A DNA stretch of 9,361 nucleotides from Demequinaceae bacterium UBA4004 (GTDB lineage Bacteria; Actinomycetota; Actinomycetes; Actinomycetales; Demequinaceae), in the NCBI GenBank assembly GCA_002384765.1, contig DGBM01000029.1, forward strand, positions 1-9,361, given 5' to 3'. The translations under genes were made by a program, and so were the position numbers. The notes below the pieces were generated by a model that worked only from the letters and a program-made list of their open reading frames with translations, was not told the origin of the DNA and searched no databases. How positions within the stretch are numbered: position 1 is the first letter of the stretch; each line of letters begins with the position of its first letter. Positions 1 through 7,545 of the stretch are shown here, in pieces.

Positions 1-1
1 C

Positions 2-400
2 AGCCACACCTTCACCAATGTGGCCTGCCCCGTTGATATTGAACTGGCGGAGGTGGAGTACGCGCCTACGTGGACTCCGATCTGCCTGCCCAATAACGAC
101 ACGGTGGACTTCCCTGACGTTGCTGGCGTGACCTACACCGACACCGGCTGGGTTGGCGGTCAGCGCACCATCACCGCCGCTGCCGACGAGGGCTACACCC
201 TCGGGGGAGAGACCTCGTGGACGTTCACCGACACGCCCGCTGCGGAATGCCCCGACGAACAGGGCGACTCCTTCCAGCCCCCGAGCGAGCTCGCCTACAC
301 GGGCGCATCGAGCAGCACCAACGGACTGACCGCCCTGGCGATCTTCCTGATGGCCAGCGGTACCGTCCTGGTGGGTCTCAGGACCCGGTCAGTGAGGTAA
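2..400 (+). CDS. LAYTG-anchored surface protein, C-terminal part (5' end outside window)
   Basis: The reading frame is open from the window edge, so the start lies outside; the GTG at 20 is internal. What remains is about 132 residues. The first 90 or so form one Ig-like repeat with the pattern APTWTPICLP ... GVTYTDTGW ... QRTITA ... TSWTFTDTPAAECP. A short Pro-rich linker leads to the sortase signal LAYTG (bases 290-304), then a hydrophobic helix and a positively charged tail ending RTRSVR. This is the standard layout of a cell-wall-anchored protein; LAxTG signals are typically handled by class E sortases in high-GC Gram-positives. No sortase gene is in the window. By eye roughly four in five residues up to LAYTG match the end of the next gene, so the two are recent paralogues. 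The function is probably surface display or adhesion, which is inference. A strong terminator follows within 20 bases. Confidence 0.85.
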   Translation, partial: SHTFTNVACPVDIELAEVEYAPTWTPICLPNNDTVDFPDVAGVTYTDTGWVGGQRTITAAADEGYTLGGETSWTFTDTPAAECPDEQGDSFQPPSELAYTGASSSTNGLTALAIFLMASGTVLVGLRTRSVR

Positions 401-419
401 CCGCGAAGTAAGCAATGCC

Positions 420-459
420 AAAGCCCCCCTCTTCCACTTCGGTGGAGGCGGGGGGCTTT
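420..459 (+). terminator. Intrinsic terminator of the first LAYTG gene
   Basis: An 18-bp stem with a single internal mismatch closes on a TTCG tetraloop (438-441). The arms begin AAAGCCCCCC and end GGGGGGCTTT. The hairpin lies 19 bases after the stop codon and is followed by a T-rich stretch (CTTTGCTTTG). Its left arm resembles that of the terminator after the paralogous gene at 2206-2244. Confidence 0.9.
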
Positions 460-737
460 GCTTTGCTCGAGGGTTCCGGGCACGCGGGGTCATGGTCCCG
501 GCCGCCGACCCATACCGCGCGCCCCAGAAGTAACCCCCTTTGCGCCGTTTACGTGGTTTGCGCACACACTCTGTGTATCGATTTCACCAAGCGCCAAGAT
601 TTCCCTCGTGGGGGTGCCCTAGGTCCTGTACTGTGACTTTCACCACACTGTGACATTCGCCACACCTGCCTTGTCATCACCCATGAGGACTCGGTTGGGC
701 AGGGGCAGCAGTCGTGGAAGCTGAGGAGCGACTGGAC
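460..737. other. Regulatory spacer upstream of the second LAYTG gene
   Basis: No credible gene is present between the terminator and the next start. The stretch holds a small inverted repeat ACACA-CTC-TGTGT (564-576) and two abutting 17-bp direct repeats (632-665, listed separately). A TTGTCA hexamer at 671-676 resembles a -35 box, but I see no good -10 at the right distance, so I do not call a core promoter. The spacer is long compared with the tight packing elsewhere, which suggests that the downstream surface protein is regulated. Confidence 0.5.
632..665 (+). promoter_or_regulatory. Tandem CRP/FNR-like operator candidates
   Basis: Two 17-bp units, TGTGACTTTCACCACAC (632-648) and TGTGACATTCGCCACAC (649-665), follow each other without a gap and differ at only two positions. 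Each contains TGTGA-N6-CCACA, one base away from the TGTGA-N6-TCACA pattern bound by CRP, and by GlxR/Cmr-type regulators in Actinobacteria. They sit 73-106 bases upstream of the ATG at 738, a suitable place for control of that gene. The identity of the regulator is inference; the repeat itself is plain in the sequence. Confidence 0.5.
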
Positions 738-2192
738 ATGATCAAGTTGAGGGCACGGGGCATGAGGGCGGCAGCGGTTGTCGCCATGGGCTTCCTTTTC
801 GCAAGCGTGGGCGCAACTGCGGCCTCCGCCTCCGCCTCTAACGCCAACCAGGTGGACTACTGGCAGGCCAAGTACCCGAACGTGGGTGAATGCGTCAAGA
901 TTGATCCGCCCGACACGGCCAATTCATACGGGTCCGTGAGCGACGACGGAAAGTCCGTGGTGCTCACGGCAGATCAGGCTCTTCTGATCGTCAAAGGTGG
1001 TTCGGACGGCGATGACGGTGACGGCAACAACGTGTTCGTCAACCCCCTCGCTGGCGTCTCCTACCAGTCTCCGCCGGTCGGCAAGAACGAGATCGTTCCC
1101 GCCGTCAGTCACTGGATTGTCTGCGAGTTCAAGACCCCTCCGGTCGTCGACAAGACTGTCGTGACCCCCGAGGTCATCACGACCGACCCGTGTGACGCCG
1201 ACAACGCCACCATCGCAGGAGTTCCCGCCGACGGCATCGTGTGGTCTGACGTGACGAAAGACCCCGACGGCACCCTCCGGATCACCGCGTCCCTCTCGGA
1301 CGGCACCAAGTACACCTTCGGTGACAACCAGACCACGTTCAGCATCAAGGACAGCGGCGTGCCCTGCGAGGTCGACGACAGGACGGTGGTGCAGCCGAGC
1401 TTCCCCACGCCGATCGACCCCACCTGTGACGCCGCCGGACAGCTTCCGGACGAGCCCGATGACACCGAGGGCATCGCATACACGTGGTCGGGCAACACTC
1501 TGACCGCGACTGCCAAGGAAGGCTACGTCTTCCCCGAAGACGCCACCACGGACAGCCGCACGTATGACGAACCGGGTTCCGCCATCGGCTACCAGTCGAG
1601 CGACGCGCAAGCCGCCTGCTACACCCCCCAGCCCGAGGCGGAGTCGGGCCAAGAGATGGAAATGACGGGCCAATGCCGCGACGGCTCCTTCACGACGGTC
1701 ATCACGACCACGCCGTGGACCCGCGCGTACGAGCTCGACACCGTCACCGGCGGGTGGTCTCTTGGCGACAAGGTCAGGGGCGTGCCCGTAGTCACCACGA
1801 CGGTGAAGGACGACTCCTTCTGCGAGACCACCGAGACCGAACTCGCCGAGGTCGACTACGCGCCCACGTGGACGCCCGTCTGTCTGCCCGACAACGACAT
1901 CGTGAGCTTCCCCGCAGTTGACGGCGTGACGTACACGGACACTGGCTGGGACGGCGGTCAGCGCACCATCACCGCCTCCGCCGACGAGGGCATCGTCCTG
2001 CTCGGAGAAACGTCGTGGACCTTCACTGACACGCCCGCGGCCGCGTGCCCCGATGAGCAAGGCAACTCCTACCAGCCCCCGGGCGAGCTCGCCTACACGG
2101 GTGCCTCAAGCAGCACCGGTGGGCTTGCGGCCCTTGCGGCCTTGCTCGTCGCCAGCGGAGTCGTGCTACTCACCCGCAAGATGCGCGCGTAA
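738..2192 (+). CDS. LAYTG-anchored surface protein with Ig-like repeats
   Basis: A secreted, wall-anchored protein of 484 residues. I chose the ATG at 738 over the GTG at 714 because GAGGAG (723-728) lies 9 bases upstream and the protein then begins with a normal signal peptide: basic MIKLRARGMR, a hydrophobic core to about residue 30, and an Ala/Ser-rich cleavage zone near 30-36. Three cysteine-containing Ig-like modules can be seen at about residues 141-207, 216-294 and 364-437, each with a GV-x-Y/W strand and a T(I/L)TA strand. Between the last two is a linker rich in Thr and Glu. The tail has LAYTG at 451-455, a hydrophobic helix and RKMRA at the end. The third module and tail closely match the preceding partial gene, pointing to tandem duplication. 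The protein probably acts at the cell surface, perhaps in adhesion, with an unknown ligand. It is very acidic, as many exported wall proteins are. Confidence 0.88.
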   Translation: MIKLRARGMRAAAVVAMGFLFASVGATAASASASNANQVDYWQAKYPNVGECVKIDPPDTANSYGSVSDDGKSVVLTADQALLIVKGGSDGDDGDGNNVFVNPLAGVSYQSPPVGKNEIVPAVSHWIVCEFKTPPVVDKTVVTPEVITTDPCDADNATIAGVPADGIVWSDVTKDPDGTLRITASLSDGTKYTFGDNQTTFSIKDSGVPCEVDDRTVVQPSFPTPIDPTCDAAGQLPDEPDDTEGIAYTWSGNTLTATAKEGYVFPEDATTDSRTYDEPGSAIGYQSSDAQAACYTPQPEAESGQEMEMTGQCRDGSFTTVITTTPWTRAYELDTVTGGWSLGDKVRGVPVVTTTVKDDSFCETTETELAEVDYAPTWTPVCLPDNDIVSFPAVDGVTYTDTGWDGGQRTITASADEGIVLLGETSWTFTDTPAAACPDEQGNSYQPPGELAYTGASSSTGGLAALAALLVASGVVLLTRKMRA

Positions 2193-2205
2193 CAGCGAGC
2201 GCCAC

Positions 2206-2244
2206 GAAAGCCCCCTCTTCGCCCCAGCCGAAGAGGGGGCTTCG
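2206..2244 (+). terminator. Intrinsic terminator of the second LAYTG gene
   Basis: A perfect 14-bp stem, AAGCCCCCTCTTCG (2208-2221) against CGAAGAGGGGGCTT (2229-2242), encloses a 7-base loop. It begins 15 bases after the stop codon. The T-rich tail is short. It shares the AAAGCCCCC...TCTTC left arm with the terminator at 420-459. Confidence 0.88.
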
Positions 2245-2409
2245 CTGTCGACGGTGGGACTTGGCTTTGCTGCGCAAGGACTTCTGCAGAGAGACCGGCG
2301 CCTGCCCCCAAGCCGATGGCGCCGGATAACAGGTGCACAACCGTATGGGTGCCGATGCTCGTAGTACTAGCAACGGCATGGGCCACAATGGAGGCACAAG
2401 GGGGAACGC

Positions 2410-2952
2410 GTGGCACGGTGGCAGGGCTTCTACGACGAGTTGGCGGCTGAGCGCTACCCCGCGCTGCTCGCGTACGCCATCGCGTTCACCGGGCAACGCG
2501 CCACCGCGGAGGACCTGGTCCAGGAGGCCATGATCCGCACGTTCTCCTCGCCGCGGCGGCTCACCTCGGCCGCGCACGCCGAGCACTACGTCCGCCGCGC
2601 GATCGCCTCCGTCTTCATTGACGACGCCCGCCGCGAGAAGCTGTTCCGCCGTACGGCGCATCGGCTGGTGGGGGCCAGCTCCGGGCCGGACCACGCCCCT
2701 GAGGCCGACGCCCGCGACGCCGTCGCCGACGCCCTCGCGACGCTCACGCCCCAGGTGAGGGCCTGCGTGGTGCTGCGCTACTACGACGACCTCACCGTGG
2801 CTCAAGTGGCGGACCGCCTGCACCTGGCCATCGGCACCGTCAAGCGCTACCTGCACGACGGCGGCGCGGCGTTGCGGGACACCCTCGGCGCGGATCCCGA
2901 CGCCGAACGCGTCGACGTCACCGTGGTGACCGCCTTCCGAAGGGAGAAGTGA
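2410..2952 (+). CDS. ECF-type (SigE-like) RNA polymerase sigma factor
   Basis: A sigma-70 family protein of 180 residues, the usual length for an ECF sigma factor with only regions 2 and 4. Residues 5-70 match region 2, including the FTGQRATAEDLVQEA core-binding helix. Residues about 108-160 match region 4: LTPQVRACVVLRYYDDLT followed by a helix-turn-helix, VAQVADRLHLAIGTVKRYL, for -35 recognition. The GTG at 2410 is the start because GGGGG (2400-2404) lies 5 bases upstream and the sequence from it aligns with the family start. The stop is one base before the next ATG, so the two genes are translationally coupled. The wording of region 4 resembles the SigE-like groups common in Actinobacteria. 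The target genes are unknown. The LAYTG gene upstream could be one, but I found no ECF-type promoter to prove it. Confidence 0.92.
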   Translation: MARWQGFYDELAAERYPALLAYAIAFTGQRATAEDLVQEAMIRTFSSPRRLTSAAHAEHYVRRAIASVFIDDARREKLFRRTAHRLVGASSGPDHAPEADARDAVADALATLTPQVRACVVLRYYDDLTVAQVADRLHLAIGTVKRYLHDGGAALRDTLGADPDAERVDVTVVTAFRREK

Positions 2953-2953
2953 C

Positions 2954-4450
2954 ATGCCCACACTTCACGACCTGATGGCCGACTCCGTTGACGGCCGGGC
3001 CCAGAGCCTGCGCACCGCCGAGACGCTGCCCTCCACGCGGGGCCTCATCGCGCGCCGCAGGCGACGCAACGCGGCGGTGACCGGGGGCGCCTCCGCCCTC
3101 GCGATCGGTGGACTGGTGGTCGCGGGAATCGTGCAGGACGCCCGGATGGACGATGCCCCCGCGTCGTCCGATCCTGACGCGATCCGCTACGTCACGATGG
3201 ACGCCGACGCCTTCGCCAACCTCGACACGGGCTTCCTGTACTGCGGAGACCAGGTGCCGGCGACCGTGACCGAGGAGCAAGGCTTCACTCAGTCGATCGC
3301 GGTGGACAAGGCAACGTCCGGCGACATTCTGCGCATCACGGCTGCCGTGAGTTACGACGGCCCGGACCGCGCGCCCGCGTTTATCAACCGTGGCTACGCG
3401 GTGCTGACCTACAACAACGCGGTGGTCGGCTACGCCCCCGCGAGGGGTAGCAGGGGCGAAGGTTTCGAGACGGTGACTCGCGGCAGCCAATGGAACGCCG
3501 GCACGGTACTCGACGAGGAGCTGTTCCAGCAGGCGCCTTGCGGGGACTACTACGGCGCATGGCCGAGTCCCGACGACGTCGCATTCCAGGCGGGCGGCTA
3601 CCAGGTCTACGTCGTGTCACAGGCGTTCACGAGTGCCCCCGCGGTCGCGCAACACGAGCTCGCGGCCAGCGGATACTACGTGGCGGGCAGCGCGAGCGGT
3701 GTATGGAACCCGGGCTCGATCGACTGTCAGAGGGCTGTCGAGAATGCCGGGCGCGGGGATGGCCCTGTCCCCGTCCAGTGCGCCGAGGCCCTGCCGTCGG
3801 GCGTGCAACTAGACCGGGAGTCTGGCTCCCTGACGCTGCCGTACCACCCGGCGGACTACTCGGACGATCTGGATCTCACCCTGGTCTCCGAACCCGTCGA
3901 CGTGACACTTGATCACAACATCACCTTTGGCGACTTGCGTTTTCCGCCGCCCCCAACCGAGCCGGGCACGCCCCAGCCCCTTGCCTGCGGCGCGTTTACC
4001 GGCGACATCGGGGGCGCGCTGCAGACGAGCTTTGTCGACATCCCCAGCTTCGCGGACCTCGTCGCCGGCGCCGAGGTGCCGATCCTGGTCGACGCGTACG
4101 CCAGCGGGAACCAACGCCGCGGCACGCTGCACCTCGCGGAGGGCGCCACCGCGGCGCTGCTGATTGAGCAAGGGCTCGGGAGCTATTGGGTAGCGCAGAC
4201 GGCCACTCCGGTGTTCACTCCCACCCAGGTGCCCATCGACCGCACCCAGGGCTACCCCGACGCGTCTGTTCGACTCGAGAACGTGACCGAGTGCCCCGAG
4301 CCCACCGAAGCGCCGTGGACCCTGCTCAACCGCGACCCCACGGTGGTGACCTGGCTGCTGGAGATCCAGGGTGACTTCCGCATCGACTGGGAAGACGGCA
4401 CCACCACCACGGCGGACTCGATCACGCTGAGCGGCCGCGCGGAAGGTTAG
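2954..4450 (+). CDS. Single-pass membrane protein, putative sigma-factor partner
   Basis: A protein of 498 residues encoded one base after the sigma factor stop, with GGGAG (2942-2946) as ribosome site. About 38 cytoplasmic residues end in a basic cluster (RRRRRN). One transmembrane helix follows at about 40-61 (ALAIGGLVVAGIV). The rest, about 435 residues, should lie outside the membrane. That part is rich in Asp, Pro, Gly and beta-branched residues, has several Cys, and includes a repeated-looking beta-rich style (for example GDILRITAAVSYDG). The layout is that of membrane partners encoded after SigE-like sigma factors in Actinobacteria, which may act as anti-sigma factors or signal sensors. 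No zinc-binding HxxxCxxC anti-sigma motif is visible in the N-terminal tail, so anti-sigma activity is inferred from position only. I do not recognise a named family for the outer domain. Confidence 0.8.
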   Translation: MPTLHDLMADSVDGRAQSLRTAETLPSTRGLIARRRRRNAAVTGGASALAIGGLVVAGIVQDARMDDAPASSDPDAIRYVTMDADAFANLDTGFLYCGDQVPATVTEEQGFTQSIAVDKATSGDILRITAAVSYDGPDRAPAFINRGYAVLTYNNAVVGYAPARGSRGEGFETVTRGSQWNAGTVLDEELFQQAPCGDYYGAWPSPDDVAFQAGGYQVYVVSQAFTSAPAVAQHELAASGYYVAGSASGVWNPGSIDCQRAVENAGRGDGPVPVQCAEALPSGVQLDRESGSLTLPYHPADYSDDLDLTLVSEPVDVTLDHNITFGDLRFPPPPTEPGTPQPLACGAFTGDIGGALQTSFVDIPSFADLVAGAEVPILVDAYASGNQRRGTLHLAEGATAALLIEQGLGSYWVAQTATPVFTPTQVPIDRTQGYPDASVRLENVTECPEPTEAPWTLLNRDPTVVTWLLEIQGDFRIDWEDGTTTTADSITLSGRAEG

Positions 4451-4543
4451 CGCTGGCCGGCGTGTCTCCACAATTCGTGCGTCGCTGGCCACTGCGTCAG
4501 TCGCGCGAGATACGCTGGGGTCTACCGACGGAAGGAGCGCAGG

Positions 4544-4804
4544 ATGACCGCATCTGTGCCGATGCCCGATCACTCCGAACAGGGCTCGCCGTCTGAGGAC
4601 GCGATGGGCGAGGTCTCCGCAGTGCTCCTCAACCTGGAACACACCATCGCGCGCGCCAAGAAGGGCCTCATCAAGGTCCGCAGGGCGGGCGGCGACGCCA
4701 ACGTCGAACTCGCGCTTGAGTCGGCCATCACCGACCTCACCAAGCAGCACAAGCGACTGATGCAAGACACGTACTATGCCGGGGATGCCATCCGCCTGCT
4801 GTAG
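4544..4804 (+). CDS. Small helical protein of unknown function
   Basis: An 86-residue protein that I cannot assign to a named family. The ATG at 4544 is preceded by a good ribosome site, GAAGGAG (4530-4536), 7 bases upstream. The first 20 residues are polar and probably flexible. Residues about 22-86 look almost wholly alpha-helical, with heptad-like spacing of Leu/Val/Ile and many charged residues (VLLNLEHTIARAKKGLIKV; ALESAITDLTKQHKRLM), suggesting a helical hairpin or short coiled coil. There is no signal peptide or membrane segment. A TACGCT hexamer at 4511-4516 may be its -10 box. The next gene starts 31 bases after its stop on the same strand, so co-transcription is possible. Codon use matches the neighbours, so it looks like a real, native gene. 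Confidence 0.75.
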   Translation: MTASVPMPDHSEQGSPSEDAMGEVSAVLLNLEHTIARAKKGLIKVRRAGGDANVELALESAITDLTKQHKRLMQDTYYAGDAIRLL

Positions 4805-4885
4805 GCGTGGATGCGGTGCAATCTGAGGGGGTCCTGTGCGTAGCGGTGCCGAGATCGAAACGGCGCTCGAAGCGTTCGTGAGGCG

Positions 4886-6082
4886 TTGAGGCTCCTACGG
4901 GGGGGCTCCGAGCGGTCGGAAGCGCAGACCTTTCTCAACGAACTCTTCGCCGCGTACGGAACGGACCGCAAGGCCGCAGGAGCTCTGTTTGAGGACTTCA
5001 AGTCCTCTGCGGGTTTCATGGACCTGCACTGGCCCAGCCACCTCATCGTCGAGATGAAAAAGCCAGGCATCCCCCTGGAGAAGGCCGACGACCAGCGCAT
5101 CCGGTACTGGCAGGAGTCGTCCGATGCCGCGAACGGCATTCCCGCCGCGCGCTGGGTGATCCTGTGCAACTTCCACGAGTTTGAGGTGTGGGAGCCGGGG
5201 CGTTTTCCCAAGGCGGCCCGCCTCAAGCTCACTCTTGACGAACTTCCTGACCGCGCCGAGGCCTTCTTGTTTCTGCAGCAGGGCCAGGTGGAGCCGGTCT
5301 TCACTGAACAGCGGCGTGCCCTCACGGCCGAGGCGGCCGAGCACGTGGCCTGGCTCTACACCTCGATGGCGGATAGGGGCGCGGCTCCGGTCGAGGAGAT
5401 CCAGCGTTTCACCATGCAGTTGGTGTGGTGCATGTTTGCCGAGGACCTCAAGCTGCTCGACGGGCTCCCGCTGTCTCATGCGGTGGAGACCATCTTGCGC
5501 GATTCGCAACTCAACTCCACGCGCGAGTTCGACTACCTCTTTGGCCTGCTGAACAAGAAGTCCGACAGCGGCCGCGTGGGCGATTACGCGGGCACCCGCT
5601 ACGTCAATGGCGAGTTGTTCGCCGATGTCGCCTCGCCGATGCTCACCCGGCCGGAGTTGGAGCACCTCAAGCAGGCGGTGGAGTTCGATTGGAAGCAGGT
5701 GAACCCCACCATTTTCGGCTCGCTGCTGGAGGGGGTGCTTGGCTCCGAGCGGCGCTCGGCGCTGGGCGCGCACTACACGCACGAGGCCGACATCATGAAG
5801 ATCGTCACGCCCACCATCGTGCGGCCCTGGCGACAGCGGATTGCGGCGGTAGCGACCGTCGCCGCTGCACGCGACCTGCTGGATGAGCTGTGCGCCTTCA
5901 CTGTGCTGGATCCCGCGTGCGGTTGCGGCAACTTCCTCTACGTCGCCTACCGGGAACTGCGGGCGCTCGAGTACGAGCTCAAGGCCAAGATCGTGACCCT
6001 CGCGGAGATCACGGGGGTCGCCAAGCCTGCGGGACCTCTTCCGTATGTGCCGCTGACCAACATGCACGGCATCGACATCTAG
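4886..6082 (+). pseudogene. N-terminal open part of the MmeI-like gene (nuclease, helical and start of methyltransferase domains)
   Basis: This is the longest open piece of the broken gene, 398 codons if TTG 4886 is used. That TTG overlaps the TGA ending the 17-codon piece from GTG 4836, so coupled re-initiation is conceivable, though no ribosome site precedes it. The nuclease motif is intact: Asp at 5021, nine residues, then EMK at 5051-5059, matching the D-X9-EXK of MmeI and following FEDFKSSAGFMD. A helical linker region covers roughly codons 130-270. The methyltransferase begins with motif X (GAHYTHEADI, about 5764) and motif I, DPACGCGNF (5909-5935), which binds S-adenosylmethionine. The piece stops at TAG 6080 right after GIDI (motif II), before the catalytic motif. 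If translated alone it would keep the nuclease residues without a methylase, so it would probably be inactive or harmful. Confidence 0.75.
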
Positions 6083-6085
6083 CGC

Positions 6086-7543
6086 GTGGCCGTGATGATC
6101 GCTCGCGTGACACTGTGGATGGGTCACCGCCAGGTGATGGACATGTACGGAGAGGCCGAGTCACCGCTCCCGTTGGTGAGCCTGCCGGGCGTTCGCCAGG
6201 CCGACGCGTTGCGCGTCGCGTGGCCGCAGGTGGATGCGATTATTGGCAACCCGCCGTTCTTGGGCGGAGGTCAACTTCGCGGAACCCTGGGCGGGGATTA
6301 CGTCGAGTGGCTCGGCAAGCAGTTCGACACCGGAATCCGTGACCTGTGCACGTATTGGTTCCGCAAGGCTCAGGACCACATGGCACCGGGCCAACGCGCA
6401 GGGTTTGTTGGGACCAACTCGATCCCGCAGAACATGGGGCGAGAAGCCTCGCTTGACTATGTGGTCGCCAACGGCGGAATCATCACCGATGCCGTGTGCA
6501 GTCAGAAGTGGCCGGGCGAGGCGAAGGTGCACGTCTCGATTGTGAACTGGGTCAAGTCACCAAGCGACCGCCCCGAGCGGTTCGAACTTGACGGCGAACC
6601 GGTGCTCGGAATCACATCAAGCTTACGACCGGTAGGGACGGACGACTGGAGTGCACTGGCGCTCGACTCCAACAAGGGACGATGCTTCGAAGGTCCGAGC
6701 CCCAAGTCAAGCGGTCTCATCATCAAAGCGGAAGTAGCGCTCAGTCTCAGGTCCCGCGCCGACGCCGACTATTCCGGAGTCGTTAAGCCCTACCTAACTG
6801 CCCGCGATATTGCGGACAGCCCGACGCAAACTGCCTCTCGATGGACCATCGACTTTGGACTCATGCCGCTCGAGACAGCGATGAAGTACCCGGCAGCGCT
6901 AGAAATTGTGCGCCGCGACGTAAGGCCCGAACGCGAGAAGAACAACCGGAAGACCTACCGTGACTTGTGGTGGATCTTCGCGGAGCCCCGTCGGGGGATG
7001 CGCTCCGCTCTCAAGGGCCTTCCCCGGTACGCGGCAGCAGCTGGCCACTCGAAGCGCCTGGTGATCACATGGATCGATGCGAGAACTCTCGCTAGCAACG
7101 CAACCGATGTCTTCGCCTTTGATGACGACTACTCCATGGGCATCCTGCTCTCACGGGCTCACGATGCCTGGGCATGGGCACAGTCCTCAACCCTGAAGGG
7201 CGACCTCCGCTACACCCCCACGACTGTATTCGCGACCTTCCCCTGGCCCGAGCCCACGGACCCCCAACGCGACAAAATCGCCGCCGCGTCGGCCGCGCTG
7301 TACGAGCGCCGCTCCGCACTCTGCATCGAGCACAACGTGGGCCTCACCAAGCTCTACAACCTGATGGACGAGGGCGGCTTCCAGGACCTGAAGAAGCTCC
7401 ACAAAGACCTGGACGAGACGGTCGCGGACGCATACGGCTGGCCCAAGTCGATCGCCCAGGACGGCCCCGAACTGGTGCGCCGCCTGCGCGCGCTCAACCG
7501 CGACATCGTCGAAGGCAAGCACCCCTACTCGCCGTTCGAGTGA
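6086..7543 (+). pseudogene. C-terminal open part of the MmeI-like gene (catalytic methylase motif, target recognition and C-terminal domains)
   Basis: This piece is in the same frame as the preceding one and continues it after TAG 6080-6082 and one Arg codon. It opens with VAVMIARVTLWMGH, the expected next helix of the methyltransferase. The catalytic motif IV follows as NPPF (6248-6259), typical of gamma-class N6-adenine methylases. About 6550-7180 should be the target recognition domain. The end (from about 7200, LRYTPTTVFATFPWP to HPYSPFE) is the conserved C-terminal region of this family. GTG 6086 has no ribosome site before it, so independent translation is doubtful. Hand counts of single 60-base lines give about 53-65% GC between 6541 and 7140, against 68-75% after 7200, which fits a target domain exchanged by recombination. 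Confidence 0.75.
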
Positions 7544-7545
7544 CG

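Larger units (their letters stand above)
4836..7543 (+). pseudogene. MmeI/YeeA-family Type IIG restriction-methyltransferase, broken
   Basis: Read through its lesions this is one gene of about 900 codons, close to the length of MmeI (about 919 residues). Enzymes of this family carry an N-terminal nuclease and an N6-adenine methyltransferase with target recognition in one chain, and they cut at a fixed distance from the site. The original start was probably GTG 4836, with GAGGGGG (4824-4830) 5 bases upstream, giving RSGAEIETALEAFVRR. Three breaks follow. TGA at 4887-4889 stands where the family has Trp (TGG to TGA). Seven G at 4899-4905 shift the frame just before GGSERSEAQTF. TAG at 6080-6082 interrupts GIDI/RVAVMIARV in the methyltransferase fold, likely from GAG. 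The sequence is otherwise well conserved, so inactivation looks recent. Alternatives are sequencing error, phase variation at the G run, or a split enzyme; the TAG argues against simple phase variation. Confidence 0.82.

Noticed and set aside
671..699. TTGTCA as the -35 of a promoter for the LAYTG gene
   Set aside because: Five of six bases match, but there is no acceptable -10 hexamer at 16-19 bases.
924..2060. 378-codon minus-strand ORF opposite the second LAYTG gene
   Set aside because: It is a shadow of the GC-rich third positions of the real gene. The product is a low-complexity Gly/Arg/Val-rich string with no family resemblance, and the plus-strand gene has a signal peptide and sortase signal.
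2324..2365. Possible ECF-type autoregulatory promoter before the sigma gene (GGATAAC ... CGTA)
   Set aside because: The distances (11 or 29 bases) do not match the usual 16-17 base spacer, so the match is not supported.
2170..2961. 263-codon minus-strand ORF opposite the sigma factor
   Set aside because: The plus strand encodes an unmistakable ECF sigma factor, and this ORF also runs through the terminator hairpin.
3809..4765. 318-codon minus-strand ORF across the membrane protein end and the small helical gene
   Set aside because: It overlaps two better supported plus-strand genes, has no ribosome site and no recognisable sequence.
4895..6127. 410-codon minus-strand ORF opposite the MmeI-like gene
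   Set aside because: The plus strand carries clear nuclease and methylase motifs here. The antisense product is His/Arg/Gly-rich and unlike any family.
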